From contig PLES01000091.1 of NCBI GenBank assembly GCA_003137075.1, forward strand, positions 1 to 45,689: 45,689 nt of DNA, read 5' to 3'. The translations under genes and the position numbers were made by a program. The notes beneath the pieces are model-generated. The model was given only the letters and a program-made list of their open reading frames with translations, searched no databases and was not told where the DNA came from. This stretch comes from Solirubrobacterales bacterium (GTDB lineage: Bacteria; Actinomycetota; Thermoleophilia; Solirubrobacterales; Solirubrobacteraceae). Position 1 is the stretch's first letter. Every line of letters starts with the position of its first letter. This document shows positions 7,875 to 15,986 of this stretch, piece by piece.

Positions 7875-8849
7875 ATGAGCACCACCAACGCGCCCGCCGG
7901 TGCGTCCGCTCAGGCGGCTGTCCACTCCGGTGAGTCGCGGCGGACGCGGGCATTCCACGCCTACTTCTTTTCTGACGGCGTTCGCACCGCCCAGACCTTG
8001 CTCGGGTTGATCTGGTTACTGGACGGCGGCCTGCAATTTCAGTCGTTCATGTACTCGCGTGGCTTCATCGACATGATCACCGGCACGGGGTTAGGGCAGC
8101 CCGGATGGCTCGCTTCGAGCATCGACTGGGGCGCGCGCATCGCCGGCAATAACCTCAGCCTGTGGAACACGCTGTTCGCGCTCACGCAGGTCGTGATCGG
8201 GCTCGGGTTGCTGTACCGCCCGGCGGTCAAGCACGCGCTGCTGCTCAGCTTCGGCTGGGCACTGTTCGTCTGGTGGTTCGGAGAGGGGCTTGGAATGCTG
8301 TTTATGAACACCGCCCAGCCACTCACAGGCGCACCTGGTTGCGTCGTCTACCTGCTGGTCGGCTTGATCATCTGGCCCAACGGCAAGCCTGGCGGACTGC
8401 TTGGCATCCGTGGCACGCGTGTGATGTGGGCGTCGCTCTGGCTGCTGATGGCCTGCCTCTGGCTGCTTCAGTTCTCCAGTAGCGCCAATGCGATCCACGA
8501 CACGATCAACGCGGCCCCGTCGGGCATGAGCTGGTTGTCGAGTCTGCAGGACGGCGCCGCCAGTGTGACCAAGGGCAACGGCCTGATCTTCGCGCTGATC
8601 TTCGCGGCGCTCTCAGCTGTGATCGGCATCGGTGTCGGCTTCAACCGCTACGCCAAACAGCTGCTGATCCTGGCGGCGGCGATCAGCGTGCTGTACTGGC
8701 TCGTTGGGCAGGGCTTCGGCGGGATATTCCAGGGCGGCGCCACCGACCCGAATACCGCGCCGCTGTTCGTGCTGATGGCCTTCGTCATCTACCAGTTGGT
8801 CCCATACGAGCTGCAAACGACTCTCAGGACGGAGCCCAGACCCGCATGA
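7875..8849 (+). CDS. 8-TM membrane protein with two DoxX-like repeats
   Basis: 324 residues; about eight hydrophobic segments follow a 35-residue cytoplasmic N-terminus. The protein is an internal duplication. Residues about 38-175 and 190-315 both show W-L-L...LQF, a soluble loop ending in GN-L, a helix with IG-G followed by R-AK/VK, then W..GEGLGMLF or W..GQGFGGIF, and a terminal helix. The four-helix unit resembles DoxX/DoxD-like membrane proteins, but I do not recognise the whole protein. Its stop overlaps the start of the P19-like lipoprotein gene by 4 nt (ATGA), so it belongs to that cassette. Possible roles are metal permease or quinone/heme-linked electron carrier for the extracytoplasmic partners. 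This is inference. Confidence 0.72.
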   Translation: MSTTNAPAGASAQAAVHSGESRRTRAFHAYFFSDGVRTAQTLLGLIWLLDGGLQFQSFMYSRGFIDMITGTGLGQPGWLASSIDWGARIAGNNLSLWNTLFALTQVVIGLGLLYRPAVKHALLLSFGWALFVWWFGEGLGMLFMNTAQPLTGAPGCVVYLLVGLIIWPNGKPGGLLGIRGTRVMWASLWLLMACLWLLQFSSSANAIHDTINAAPSGMSWLSSLQDGAASVTKGNGLIFALIFAALSAVIGIGVGFNRYAKQLLILAAAISVLYWLVGQGFGGIFQGGATDPNTAPLFVLMAFVIYQLVPYELQTTLRTEPRPA

Positions 8850-9505
8850 AATCTCGCCTTACCTGCCTGCGCCCGCTCCCGTTCCTGCTCGTGACCTTGC
8901 TGCTGGCCGGTTGCGCGAGCGCCGATAAGAGTCAGCCGGCCACCACGGCGTCGATGCACGCCAAGTCGTCGACGACCGCAATGACCTCCGGTATGCAGAT
9001 GGACATGGGCAGCACAACCGTGGGCGATGACAACCCACCGACCGTGAACGGCGTCAAACCAGTCGCGTCGCAGTTGCTCGCAACCAGCGAGTGGCAGGGA
9101 CTAGAGATCGAGGCGCGGACGATGACTCCGGCCCCGTACGTGATGGTCTCGGACAGCGCCGGCGCGATCAAGGAAACGACGGTGAAGCCGCCGAAGGGCA
9201 CGAGCTTTCACCTGATGATCATGCTCAACGACGAGCACACGCAAGAGCCGGTCCCCTATGCAAGCGTCTGGGCCTCGATCTCCACCAGCGCCGGCAAACT
9301 GATCTGGTCGGGCAGTCAGCTGCCGATGATCTCCGCCTACATGGGTCCGCATTACGGCAGCAACGTGAGCCTGCCTGGCCCCGGCCGCTACAAGCTGAAG
9401 CTGTTGATCAGCCCGCCGCTCGGCGCGCGTCACATTGAATACGCACACGTCTGGCTGTCAACGCACACGGTCGACGAGAGCTTCACCTGGAACCCAAAGT
9501 CGTGA
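8846..9505 (+). CDS. P19-like (FetP/Tp34 family) metal-binding lipoprotein
   Basis: 219 residues. The lipobox LLLAGC (Cys about residue 23) predicts a lipid-anchored protein on the outer face of the membrane. A Met-rich stretch (SGMQMDMGS) follows. The domain at about 75-215 matches the periplasmic iron-transport P19 fold: TPAPYVMVSD, FHLMIMLNDEHTQEPVPYAS and MGPHYGSNVSLPGPGRYKLK. In characterised P19 proteins Met, His and Glu side chains bind copper and iron, and the protein works with a permease in ferrous or ferric uptake. The gene is translationally coupled on both sides (ATGA with the membrane protein, GTGA with the DyP-like gene), so all three products are likely made together. Confidence 0.82.
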   Translation: MKSRLTCLRPLPFLLVTLLLAGCASADKSQPATTASMHAKSSTTAMTSGMQMDMGSTTVGDDNPPTVNGVKPVASQLLATSEWQGLEIEARTMTPAPYVMVSDSAGAIKETTVKPPKGTSFHLMIMLNDEHTQEPVPYASVWASISTSAGKLIWSGSQLPMISAYMGPHYGSNVSLPGPGRYKLKLLISPPLGARHIEYAHVWLSTHTVDESFTWNPKS

Positions 9506-10734
9506 GTGATGGCGGTGGGCTCACACGCCGCCGCTTCCTGATCGGCGCCGGTGCCGTGGCGGCGGCTGGGATCGCCGCAGGAGTCGCGGTTGACACGCGC
9601 AACGCCAGCGGCAACGCCGTACCGCTGGTGTCGCTGCCCGAGCAGCCCACCGGCTTGCCGATCCGCCAGCACGCCTGGGAGCAGACGCTGACGCCGGACG
9701 AATTCGGGAACCCAACGCCTCCGCGCTTCGATCGGCTGCTGCTGTTTGACGTCAGCGGAACGGCGACCCCGAACTCGGCGCGCTTGCTGGAGGCGGCTCT
9801 GCGTGAGCTCGAGCGCAGCTATCCATGGGGCCCCAGTGGTCTGCTCTTCACTGCGGGCTGGAGCCCTGACTACTTCGAGCGTGTCCTGCGCATCAGCGCT
9901 CCGATCCCGAGGGCCAAAGCACTTTCGGACTTCGAGTCGCCGGCGATCGACAGCTACCACCTCTGCCTGCATTTGGCCTGCGACGACGAGGACCGCCTGG
10001 AGGCGGTCGCCCAAGGACTGATCTCGAAGCTTGCGCCCGCGTTGCGCTGGCGCGAAACACGGACCGGCTTTACCGGCGCCGGCTTGCCAGCCGCTCACCA
10101 GCGGGTGAGCGGCGTTCCCTCAGGCGATCCGGTCACCCGAGCCTCGCCTCTGTTCATGGGTTTCAAGTCAGCGCTTAAGAAGAACCAGGCGAGTGAGGAG
10201 GCGGTGACGATCAGCGGCGGTCGCTTTGATCAAGGCACGACGATGGTCGTGAGTCAGATGCAGTTGACGCTTGACAGCTGGTACCGGGACCTTTCCTACA
10301 GACAGCGGGTGGCGCTGATGTACTCACCGCAGACGACCCCGGCTCAGGTCGCAAAGTTCACCACCGACGCCGAGTCGAATCCGGGGCAGCTGAGCCAAGC
10401 GATCCGCAAGTACGGCTTGATCGGCCACGCCCAGGCGTCTGCGCGCGCGCGTGTCAACGGCAAGCCTGTGATCCTGCGGCGCGACTTCGACACGGTTGAT
10501 GGCGGCGTTGCCGGGCTGCACTTTGTCGCTCTCCAGCGAAGCATCGCGGACTTCGTAGCGACCCGCACCGCGATGAACCAGTCAGGCGCACAGCTCGTCA
10601 ACCCCGCGATCACGGATACCGTCAACAACGGCATCAACGCCTTCATCTTCGTCCAGCGCCGGGCCAACTACATCGTGCCGTCGCGTTCCGATCGCTCGTT
10701 CCCGTTGCTGCCGGGGCGCGAAGCGGCGCTCTGA
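9502..10734 (+). CDS. Tat-exported DyP-fold protein lacking the GxxDG aspartate
   Basis: 410 residues with a GTG start overlapping the preceding stop. The Tat signal is LTRRRFLIGAG plus a hydrophobic stretch. The body follows the EfeB/DyP peroxidase layout: LLFTAGWSPDYF, DSYHLCLHLACDD, a candidate heme-ligand H309 in IGHAQAS, then VILRRDF and LHFVALQRSIADF. Where DyP enzymes have GF-K-D-G this protein has GFKSA (220-224), so the catalytic Asp is Ser. I recall similar Tat proteins next to P19-like genes in haloarchaea (a DUF7405-type family), but cannot confirm it. It may bind heme or metal rather than act as a normal peroxidase. EfeB-type partners of iron transporters are the nearest functional analogue. 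Confidence 0.72.
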   Translation: MSDGGGLTRRRFLIGAGAVAAAGIAAGVAVDTRNASGNAVPLVSLPEQPTGLPIRQHAWEQTLTPDEFGNPTPPRFDRLLLFDVSGTATPNSARLLEAALRELERSYPWGPSGLLFTAGWSPDYFERVLRISAPIPRAKALSDFESPAIDSYHLCLHLACDDEDRLEAVAQGLISKLAPALRWRETRTGFTGAGLPAAHQRVSGVPSGDPVTRASPLFMGFKSALKKNQASEEAVTISGGRFDQGTTMVVSQMQLTLDSWYRDLSYRQRVALMYSPQTTPAQVAKFTTDAESNPGQLSQAIRKYGLIGHAQASARARVNGKPVILRRDFDTVDGGVAGLHFVALQRSIADFVATRTAMNQSGAQLVNPAITDTVNNGINAFIFVQRRANYIVPSRSDRSFPLLPGREAAL

Positions 10735-10756
10735 CAGGCTTTTCAAGGCTCAAGGA

Positions 10757-13270
10757 ATGACCCGAAGCCGTCGATTCCAAGGGGACATGGTGCACCAAGC
10801 GGAAACGATCATGATCGGTGAGCCCGATCTTGCGGATGCGCTCGGCGACGCCGTCATCTGCACCTCGGTCAACGGCACGATCACCGCTTTCAATCCAGCT
10901 GCCGAGCAGCTCTACGGCTACGCCGCCGCCGACGTTGTCGGCCGGAGCGTGGAAATGCTGGTGCCGCAGCTCAGCGCCGAGCAGGTTTCCGGACTGATCG
11001 CACGCGTCTGCGAAGGCGATTTGCGGCACATCGAAGAGGCCGTAACTCGTGCAGACGGCAGCGTTGTCGACGTTTCGGTAACGGCCACTGCGCTCTACGG
11101 ACCCGACGGCGAGGTCGCGGGCATCGTCACCACGAGGCGCGACATCTCCCGGGAGAAGGAGCGCGAACGCCGCTTCGGAAGCTCGATGCGGCTGCTCGAG
11201 CAGACGGACATCGTGGCGATGATCGTCACCGGCGCCCGTGGGATCATCACCACCTTCAACCCGGGTGCGGAGAAGATGCTCGGCTACACCGCGCAAGAGA
11301 TTGTGGGCCGGGAAACCCCAGCCCTGTTCCACGACCACGACGAGGTTGAGGCTCGCGTCGTAGCGTGGGGGGGGGGGTCGCATGCCGAACTTTTTCAGGC
11401 GCTTGCCGCCGGCGAGGTACGTGAGCCGGAGTGGCGCTTCCGGCGCAAGGACGGCCGCTGGATCACGGTGGTGTTGACGATCAGGGCGCTCTACAACGAC
11501 GATGGCGAGCGCGAGGGTCATGCGGCCCTGCTTCGCGACGTCACCGAGGTCCGCGAAGCCGAGCTAGCCCGCCAGCGCGCCGAGGAGCGTTTCCGGATCG
11601 CCTTCGAGCACGCGCCGATCGGCCTCGCGATCACGGGACTGACAGGCGATGACCGCGGACGCTTTCTGAACACCAACCCCGAGCTGGCACGGATGGTCGG
11701 GCGCGGGCCTGGAGAGCTCGACGGCGTCCCGATCGAGGCGATCACCTACGCAGACGACCGCGCGTACAGTCAGCAACTGCTCGGTCAGGTCGGCTTCGGC
11801 ACGGTCTCAGCCGAGAAGCGATATGTGCATATGGACGGCACGCCGTTCTGGGTTCTGGTGACTTCGACACCGGTGCCGCGGCTCGATGGCGGTCCGCCCG
11901 ACTACTGTGTCGCGCAGATCGTCGACATCTCCGAGCGGCGCCGCTTTGAGGCACAGCTGCACTACCTGGCCGATCACGATCCGCTGACCGGCCTGCACAA
12001 CCGTCGCGCCTTTGAGGCGGAACTCGAGCGCGTCGTCGAGCAGAGCCGGGAGAGCGGCAGTTGCGGCGCTCTGCTGGCGCTGGACCTCGACGGTTTCAAG
12101 GTCGTCAACGACCGCTTCGGGCACGCCGTCGGGGATGAGCTGGTGGCTCAGATCGGCGGCCTGCTGAGGCAGAGCGTCAGGGAGACCGACTTCGTTTCCC
12201 GGATCGGCGGTGACGAGTTCGCGATCATCCTTCATGACTGCGGCACGGCTGAGGCGATCGCGACTTCCGAGAAGGTGCTCGATGCGGTCCGCACGCGCGG
12301 CACCGTCGTCACGCAGCAGGCGACAGCTCATGTGACCACCTCGGTCGGGATCGCCGTCTACGGGCCCGGCTCCGACACCTCTGGCGCTGAGCTCGCCGTC
12401 GAAGCGGACATCGCCATGTACGACGCCAAGGCGGAAGGGCGCAACGGCTTCGCGGTCTACGCGCCGGACGGCCGCAGTCGCGTCGAGCTGACCCAGCGCG
12501 ACTCGTGGTTCTCGCGCCTGCGCCGTGCGCTCGACGATGATCGCTTCGGGCTGTACGCGCAGCGGATCGTGCCGATCAGTGGCGCCGGTCTAGACCGCTA
12601 CGAGCTGTTGTTGCGTCTGCGCGATGACGCCGGCGAGCTGGTGCCGCCGGGCGCTTTCATCTTCAACGCCGAGCGCTTTGATCTGATTGGCGAGATCGAC
12701 CGCTGGGTACTTGGCCAGGCCATCCGGCTGCTGAACATGCACCACGCGGTCGGAAACGACTTCAGCCTGTCGGTCAATCTCTCCGGCCACACGATGAACG
12801 ACCTCAGCCTCGCCAGCGACCTGGCCGAGCTGCTGAAACGGCACCCAATTCCACCGGGACGGCTGGTTGTCGAGGTCACCGAGACTGCCGCGATCGTCAA
12901 CATGGAGCGGGCTCGCGAGCTTGCCCAGGAGCTGCGCAAGCTCGGCTGCCTGTTCGCCCTGGATGACTTCGGCGCCGGCTTCGCCTCGTTCTACTACCTC
13001 AAGCATCTGGAGTTCGACTACCTCAAGATCGACGGCGAGTTCATCACCAAGCTCGTCAGCACCGAGGTTGACCGCCTGGTCGTGCGGGCGGTAGTCGATA
13101 TCGCCCGCGGGCTCGGCACCCAGACGGTCGCCGAATTCGTCGGTGACGACGAGACCGTGGTGCTGTTGCGCGAGCTCGGAGTCGACTACGCCCAGGGTTA
13201 CCACCTGGGGATGCCGGCCGCCGTGAACGGGATCTTGCCGCCGCTTCCCGGTCTATTGCCGGGTTCTTAG
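10757..13270 (+). CDS. PAS-PAS-PAS-GGDEF-EAL c-di-GMP turnover protein
   Basis: 837 residues, cytoplasmic. Three PAS folds (about 20-135, 145-270 and 280-395) are followed by a GGDEF domain with intact RIGGDEF (484-488) and an EAL domain (about 580-830). The EAL landmarks are YELLLRL, SVNLSG, EVTETA, LDDFGAGFAS, LKIDGEF, AEFVGDDE and AQGYHLG. Both diguanylate cyclase and phosphodiesterase activities look possible. An AAGGA ribosome site lies just before the ATG. Residues 204-207 are encoded across a run of 11 G's (11367-11377). A slip by one base in either direction stops the frame at 11422-11424 or 11475-11477, removing everything after the second PAS. The EAL half is similar in style to the 688-2295 protein. 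Confidence 0.9.
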   Translation: MTRSRRFQGDMVHQAETIMIGEPDLADALGDAVICTSVNGTITAFNPAAEQLYGYAAADVVGRSVEMLVPQLSAEQVSGLIARVCEGDLRHIEEAVTRADGSVVDVSVTATALYGPDGEVAGIVTTRRDISREKERERRFGSSMRLLEQTDIVAMIVTGARGIITTFNPGAEKMLGYTAQEIVGRETPALFHDHDEVEARVVAWGGGSHAELFQALAAGEVREPEWRFRRKDGRWITVVLTIRALYNDDGEREGHAALLRDVTEVREAELARQRAEERFRIAFEHAPIGLAITGLTGDDRGRFLNTNPELARMVGRGPGELDGVPIEAITYADDRAYSQQLLGQVGFGTVSAEKRYVHMDGTPFWVLVTSTPVPRLDGGPPDYCVAQIVDISERRRFEAQLHYLADHDPLTGLHNRRAFEAELERVVEQSRESGSCGALLALDLDGFKVVNDRFGHAVGDELVAQIGGLLRQSVRETDFVSRIGGDEFAIILHDCGTAEAIATSEKVLDAVRTRGTVVTQQATAHVTTSVGIAVYGPGSDTSGAELAVEADIAMYDAKAEGRNGFAVYAPDGRSRVELTQRDSWFSRLRRALDDDRFGLYAQRIVPISGAGLDRYELLLRLRDDAGELVPPGAFIFNAERFDLIGEIDRWVLGQAIRLLNMHHAVGNDFSLSVNLSGHTMNDLSLASDLAELLKRHPIPPGRLVVEVTETAAIVNMERARELAQELRKLGCLFALDDFGAGFASFYYLKHLEFDYLKIDGEFITKLVSTEVDRLVVRAVVDIARGLGTQTVAEFVGDDETVVLLRELGVDYAQGYHLGMPAAVNGILPPLPGLLPGS
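11367..11377 (+). repeat. G11 homopolymer inside PAS-GGDEF-EAL gene
   Basis: Eleven consecutive G's encode the end of a Trp codon, three Gly codons and a following G-free Ser codon. It is the longest homopolymer I noticed in the window and lies in the second PAS domain. Such tracts are slippage-prone in replication and also error-prone in sequencing. Confidence 0.9.
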
Positions 13271-13295
13271 GTTAATCGTCGAAACTAAGGGCCTC

Positions 13296-15956
13296 ATGCT
13301 CTCGCGTCTGCTCCGCGACCTCCGCGGCGGCCCGCTGGCCGCCGCTACAGCGCTTGTCCTTCTGGCCCTACCGGCCGCCTCAGCCTCGGCCCACGAGGTG
13401 CGGCTCGGGTCGGGCGCGGTGCTTCCGGCCGGCGCGACGCTGGTAGCGTCAGACGCTTCGGTGCGCTCACTCGAGATCACGATCACACTCGAGCCGAGAG
13501 ATCCCGCAGCGCTCAGCTCATACGCGGACGGCGTCAGCTCCCCCGGGGACAGCGACTTCCGTCACTTCCTGACGACCGCGGAGTTCCGCCGGCGCTTCGC
13601 CCCGACCCGCGCGACCGTGCGTGCGGTCGACCACTCGCTGCGGGCGCATGGCTTGAAGCCGGGCCGGCTCGATGCCAGCGGGCTGGCGTTCACCGTCAGG
13701 GCCAGCAGCGGCGCGATAGAGCGGGCTTTCAAGCTGACGCTTTCAGAGGCAAGGCTCAAAGGCGGACGTGACGCGATCTTCAACCTTCAGGCGCCGGCGC
13801 TGGACGCGCGGATCGCCGGGCACGTCCAGGCGGTGCTCGGCCTGAGCACGCTCTACCCGATGCAGGACACGGTCGAGCGTCAGTCCTCGAACCCGATCCT
13901 CGACGCCCACGCCAGTAGCGCAAGCGCCAAGGCGCGGGTCGACACCGGTGGACCGCAGCCCTGCTCTCAGGCGGTGGATGACGCCCCAGGCTCCGGCGGC
14001 TATACCGCAGACCAGATCGCGTCCTACTACGACTTCTCGCCGCTCTACCAGGCGGGGGACAAGGGCCAGGGCGTCACCATGGCTGTTTACGAGCTCGAGT
14101 CCGACGATCCAAACGACATCGCCGCCTACGAGAAGTGTTACGGGATCCACACTCAGATCACCTACGTCAAGGTCGACGGCGGCTCTGGCTCGGGGGCCGG
14201 GTCCGGTGAGGCGGCGCTCGATATCGACCAGATCGTTGGGCTTGCCCCGAAGGTGCATCTGCTCGTCTACCAGGGTCCAAACTCCAACAACGGCAGCGGC
14301 CCTTACAACACCTACGCGGCGATTGCTGACCAGGACGCCGCATCGGTGATCTCGACCTCATGGGGCAACTGCGAGCCCGAGGAGACGTTGTCCGAGGCGC
14401 AATCCGAGGCGACGATCTTTGAGCAGATGGCCGTGCAGGGCCAGACGCTCGTTGCGGCCGCTGGCGACTCCGGGTCGGAGGACTGCTGGATCGGCGGCGC
14501 CGGCGGCAACAGCAACAACAGCGTTCAGGTCGACGATCCGGCCAGCCAGCCGTTCGTGACCGCTGTCGGCGGTACCTCACTCGAGCTTGGTGTCTTCAAC
14601 CTCGGCGGTAATGGCAACCAGACCTACCCGGTCGCCAACCCCGCTGAGACCGTCTGGAACAACAGCTACCCGGGTCTGCAGTACGCGGCAACGTGGGGAA
14701 TCGCGCCGGGCGCGGGCGGTGGCGGAATCTCCTCCTTCTGGCCGATGCCGGCGTATCAATCGAGCGCCGCCACCGCGGCGCCGTGGCTCAACGTCGAGAA
14801 CTCGGAGTCGTCGGGTGCCAACTGTGGCGCCGCCGCCGGAACCGACTGTCGCGAAGTCCCCGATGTCTCCGCCGACGCTGATCCGATGGACGGCTACATG
14901 ACCTATTGGAACGGCTCGGGCCACGCTGGCGACAGCGCCCTCAGCGGCTGGCAGAGCATCGGCGGAACCAGCGCTTCGACGCCCCTTTGGGCTACGGTGT
15001 TCGCCCTGGCAGAGGCCTCGCGCGCCTGTGACGGCAACCTCATCGGTTTCGCAAATCCCGGGCTCTACGCACTCGCGAGCTCCTCGCTGACGGCTTACTC
15101 CAGCTACTTCAACGATGTGACGAACAACGCGATCAACGCCGCCGGTGACGACAACGAGCTCTCCGCCAGCGGCAACACCAGCGGGCTCTATCAGGCCGGT
15201 GCCGGGTACGACATGGCTACCGGGCTCGGTACGCCCAAAGCCGCGAACCTCGCACCGGCGCTCTGCCATGAGGCGCTTCAGGTTCAGGCGGCCGGCGTGA
15301 AGCAGAGCTTCCTCGGCTCGGGCGTCACCGTAAAGGTATCGGCCTCGCTGCCAGCCGGCCAGAGCGGCACCGTGAGCTACACCGCCAAGCACCTGCCGGC
15401 CGGGCTCAGCATCGACTCGACCACAGGTGTGATCAGCGGCAAGATAAGCAAGGCAGGCGTCTACGACACCGTCTTTGGGGCGAGCGTGAGTGGCGGCGAC
15501 GTCGGTGCGCGCAGCTACGTGTGGACGGTCGCCAATCGCCCCGGCGCTTCAAAGCTGAGTCTCGCGGACACACGCTCCGGTCGGCCGCTGCTGGCGTTCA
15601 CGGTCAGCGCCGGCCAGAACGAGTCGGCCCTCAAGAGCGTTCTGGTGAAGCTTCCGGCAGGCGTGACGCTGCGTCGACCGGTGCGCGGCATCACGGTGAC
15701 CGGTGCTGCTGGCAACAACGTCCCGCACCGTTTCTTGGTGAGTGGGGGCAACCTGCTGATCACCTTCACGCAGGCTCACTCACCCGACAAGATCGTCTTC
15801 ACAACCGGCGCGCTGGCTTCGAGTGGAAGGCTCCTGGGGGGCAGCGTCAGGTCGGTCAAGCTCGTGCTTCATGTGGTCGACGGTGACGGCGCCTCGAGCA
15901 CCGTGCGGCGCACGATCCAGGCTACCGAGCCGGCAACCGGCAAGACTGCTCGGTAG
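13296..15956 (+). CDS. Secreted S53 (sedolisin/kumamolisin) serine-carboxyl peptidase
   Basis: 886 residues. Signal peptide about 1-32 (ASASA-HE). An activation prodomain spans about 45-200 (typical GDSDFRHFLTTAEFRRRFAP). The catalytic domain spans about 240-660 with E305 and D309 in GSGEAALDID, oxyanion Asp D391 in AAAGDSG, and nucleophile S559 in GGTSASTPLWA. The Ca-site region is near DMATGLGTP. The remaining 220 residues are beta-rich: a putative-Ig-like segment (LPAGLSIDSTTGVISG) and an unassigned C-terminal domain. The enzyme should be secreted and self-activate at acidic pH to digest proteins. It precedes a peptidase T gene with a 30-nt gap; extracellular proteolysis followed by cytosolic tripeptide breakdown would be a sensible pairing. 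Confidence 0.92.
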   Translation: MLSRLLRDLRGGPLAAATALVLLALPAASASAHEVRLGSGAVLPAGATLVASDASVRSLEITITLEPRDPAALSSYADGVSSPGDSDFRHFLTTAEFRRRFAPTRATVRAVDHSLRAHGLKPGRLDASGLAFTVRASSGAIERAFKLTLSEARLKGGRDAIFNLQAPALDARIAGHVQAVLGLSTLYPMQDTVERQSSNPILDAHASSASAKARVDTGGPQPCSQAVDDAPGSGGYTADQIASYYDFSPLYQAGDKGQGVTMAVYELESDDPNDIAAYEKCYGIHTQITYVKVDGGSGSGAGSGEAALDIDQIVGLAPKVHLLVYQGPNSNNGSGPYNTYAAIADQDAASVISTSWGNCEPEETLSEAQSEATIFEQMAVQGQTLVAAAGDSGSEDCWIGGAGGNSNNSVQVDDPASQPFVTAVGGTSLELGVFNLGGNGNQTYPVANPAETVWNNSYPGLQYAATWGIAPGAGGGGISSFWPMPAYQSSAATAAPWLNVENSESSGANCGAAAGTDCREVPDVSADADPMDGYMTYWNGSGHAGDSALSGWQSIGGTSASTPLWATVFALAEASRACDGNLIGFANPGLYALASSSLTAYSSYFNDVTNNAINAAGDDNELSASGNTSGLYQAGAGYDMATGLGTPKAANLAPALCHEALQVQAAGVKQSFLGSGVTVKVSASLPAGQSGTVSYTAKHLPAGLSIDSTTGVISGKISKAGVYDTVFGASVSGGDVGARSYVWTVANRPGASKLSLADTRSGRPLLAFTVSAGQNESALKSVLVKLPAGVTLRRPVRGITVTGAAGNNVPHRFLVSGGNLLITFTQAHSPDKIVFTTGALASSGRLLGGSVRSVKLVLHVVDGDGASSTVRRTIQATEPATGKTAR
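15922..15956 (+). terminator. Inverted repeat overlapping the S53 protease stop codon
   Basis: Nine-base arms CTACCGAGC and GCTCGGTAG enclose 17 nt, and the second arm contains the TAG stop. It could be a weak terminator or a message-stabilising hairpin. No T-tract follows. Confidence 0.3.
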
Positions 15957-15974
15957 TCGCGATGCGGCTCGCGG

Positions 15975-15980
15975 CATAAT
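15975..15980 (+). promoter_or_regulatory. -10 element CATAAT, leaderless-type
   Basis: CATAAT ends 6 nt before the ATG at 15987. It supports a pepT promoter separate from the protease gene and fixes the start. Confidence 0.45.
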
Positions 15981-15986
15981 CGGGCG

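Noticed and set aside
8920-8929. GCCGATAA as a sigma-28 -10
   Set aside because: It lies inside the P19-like lipoprotein's N-terminal coding region and has no TAAA-like element 15 nt upstream.
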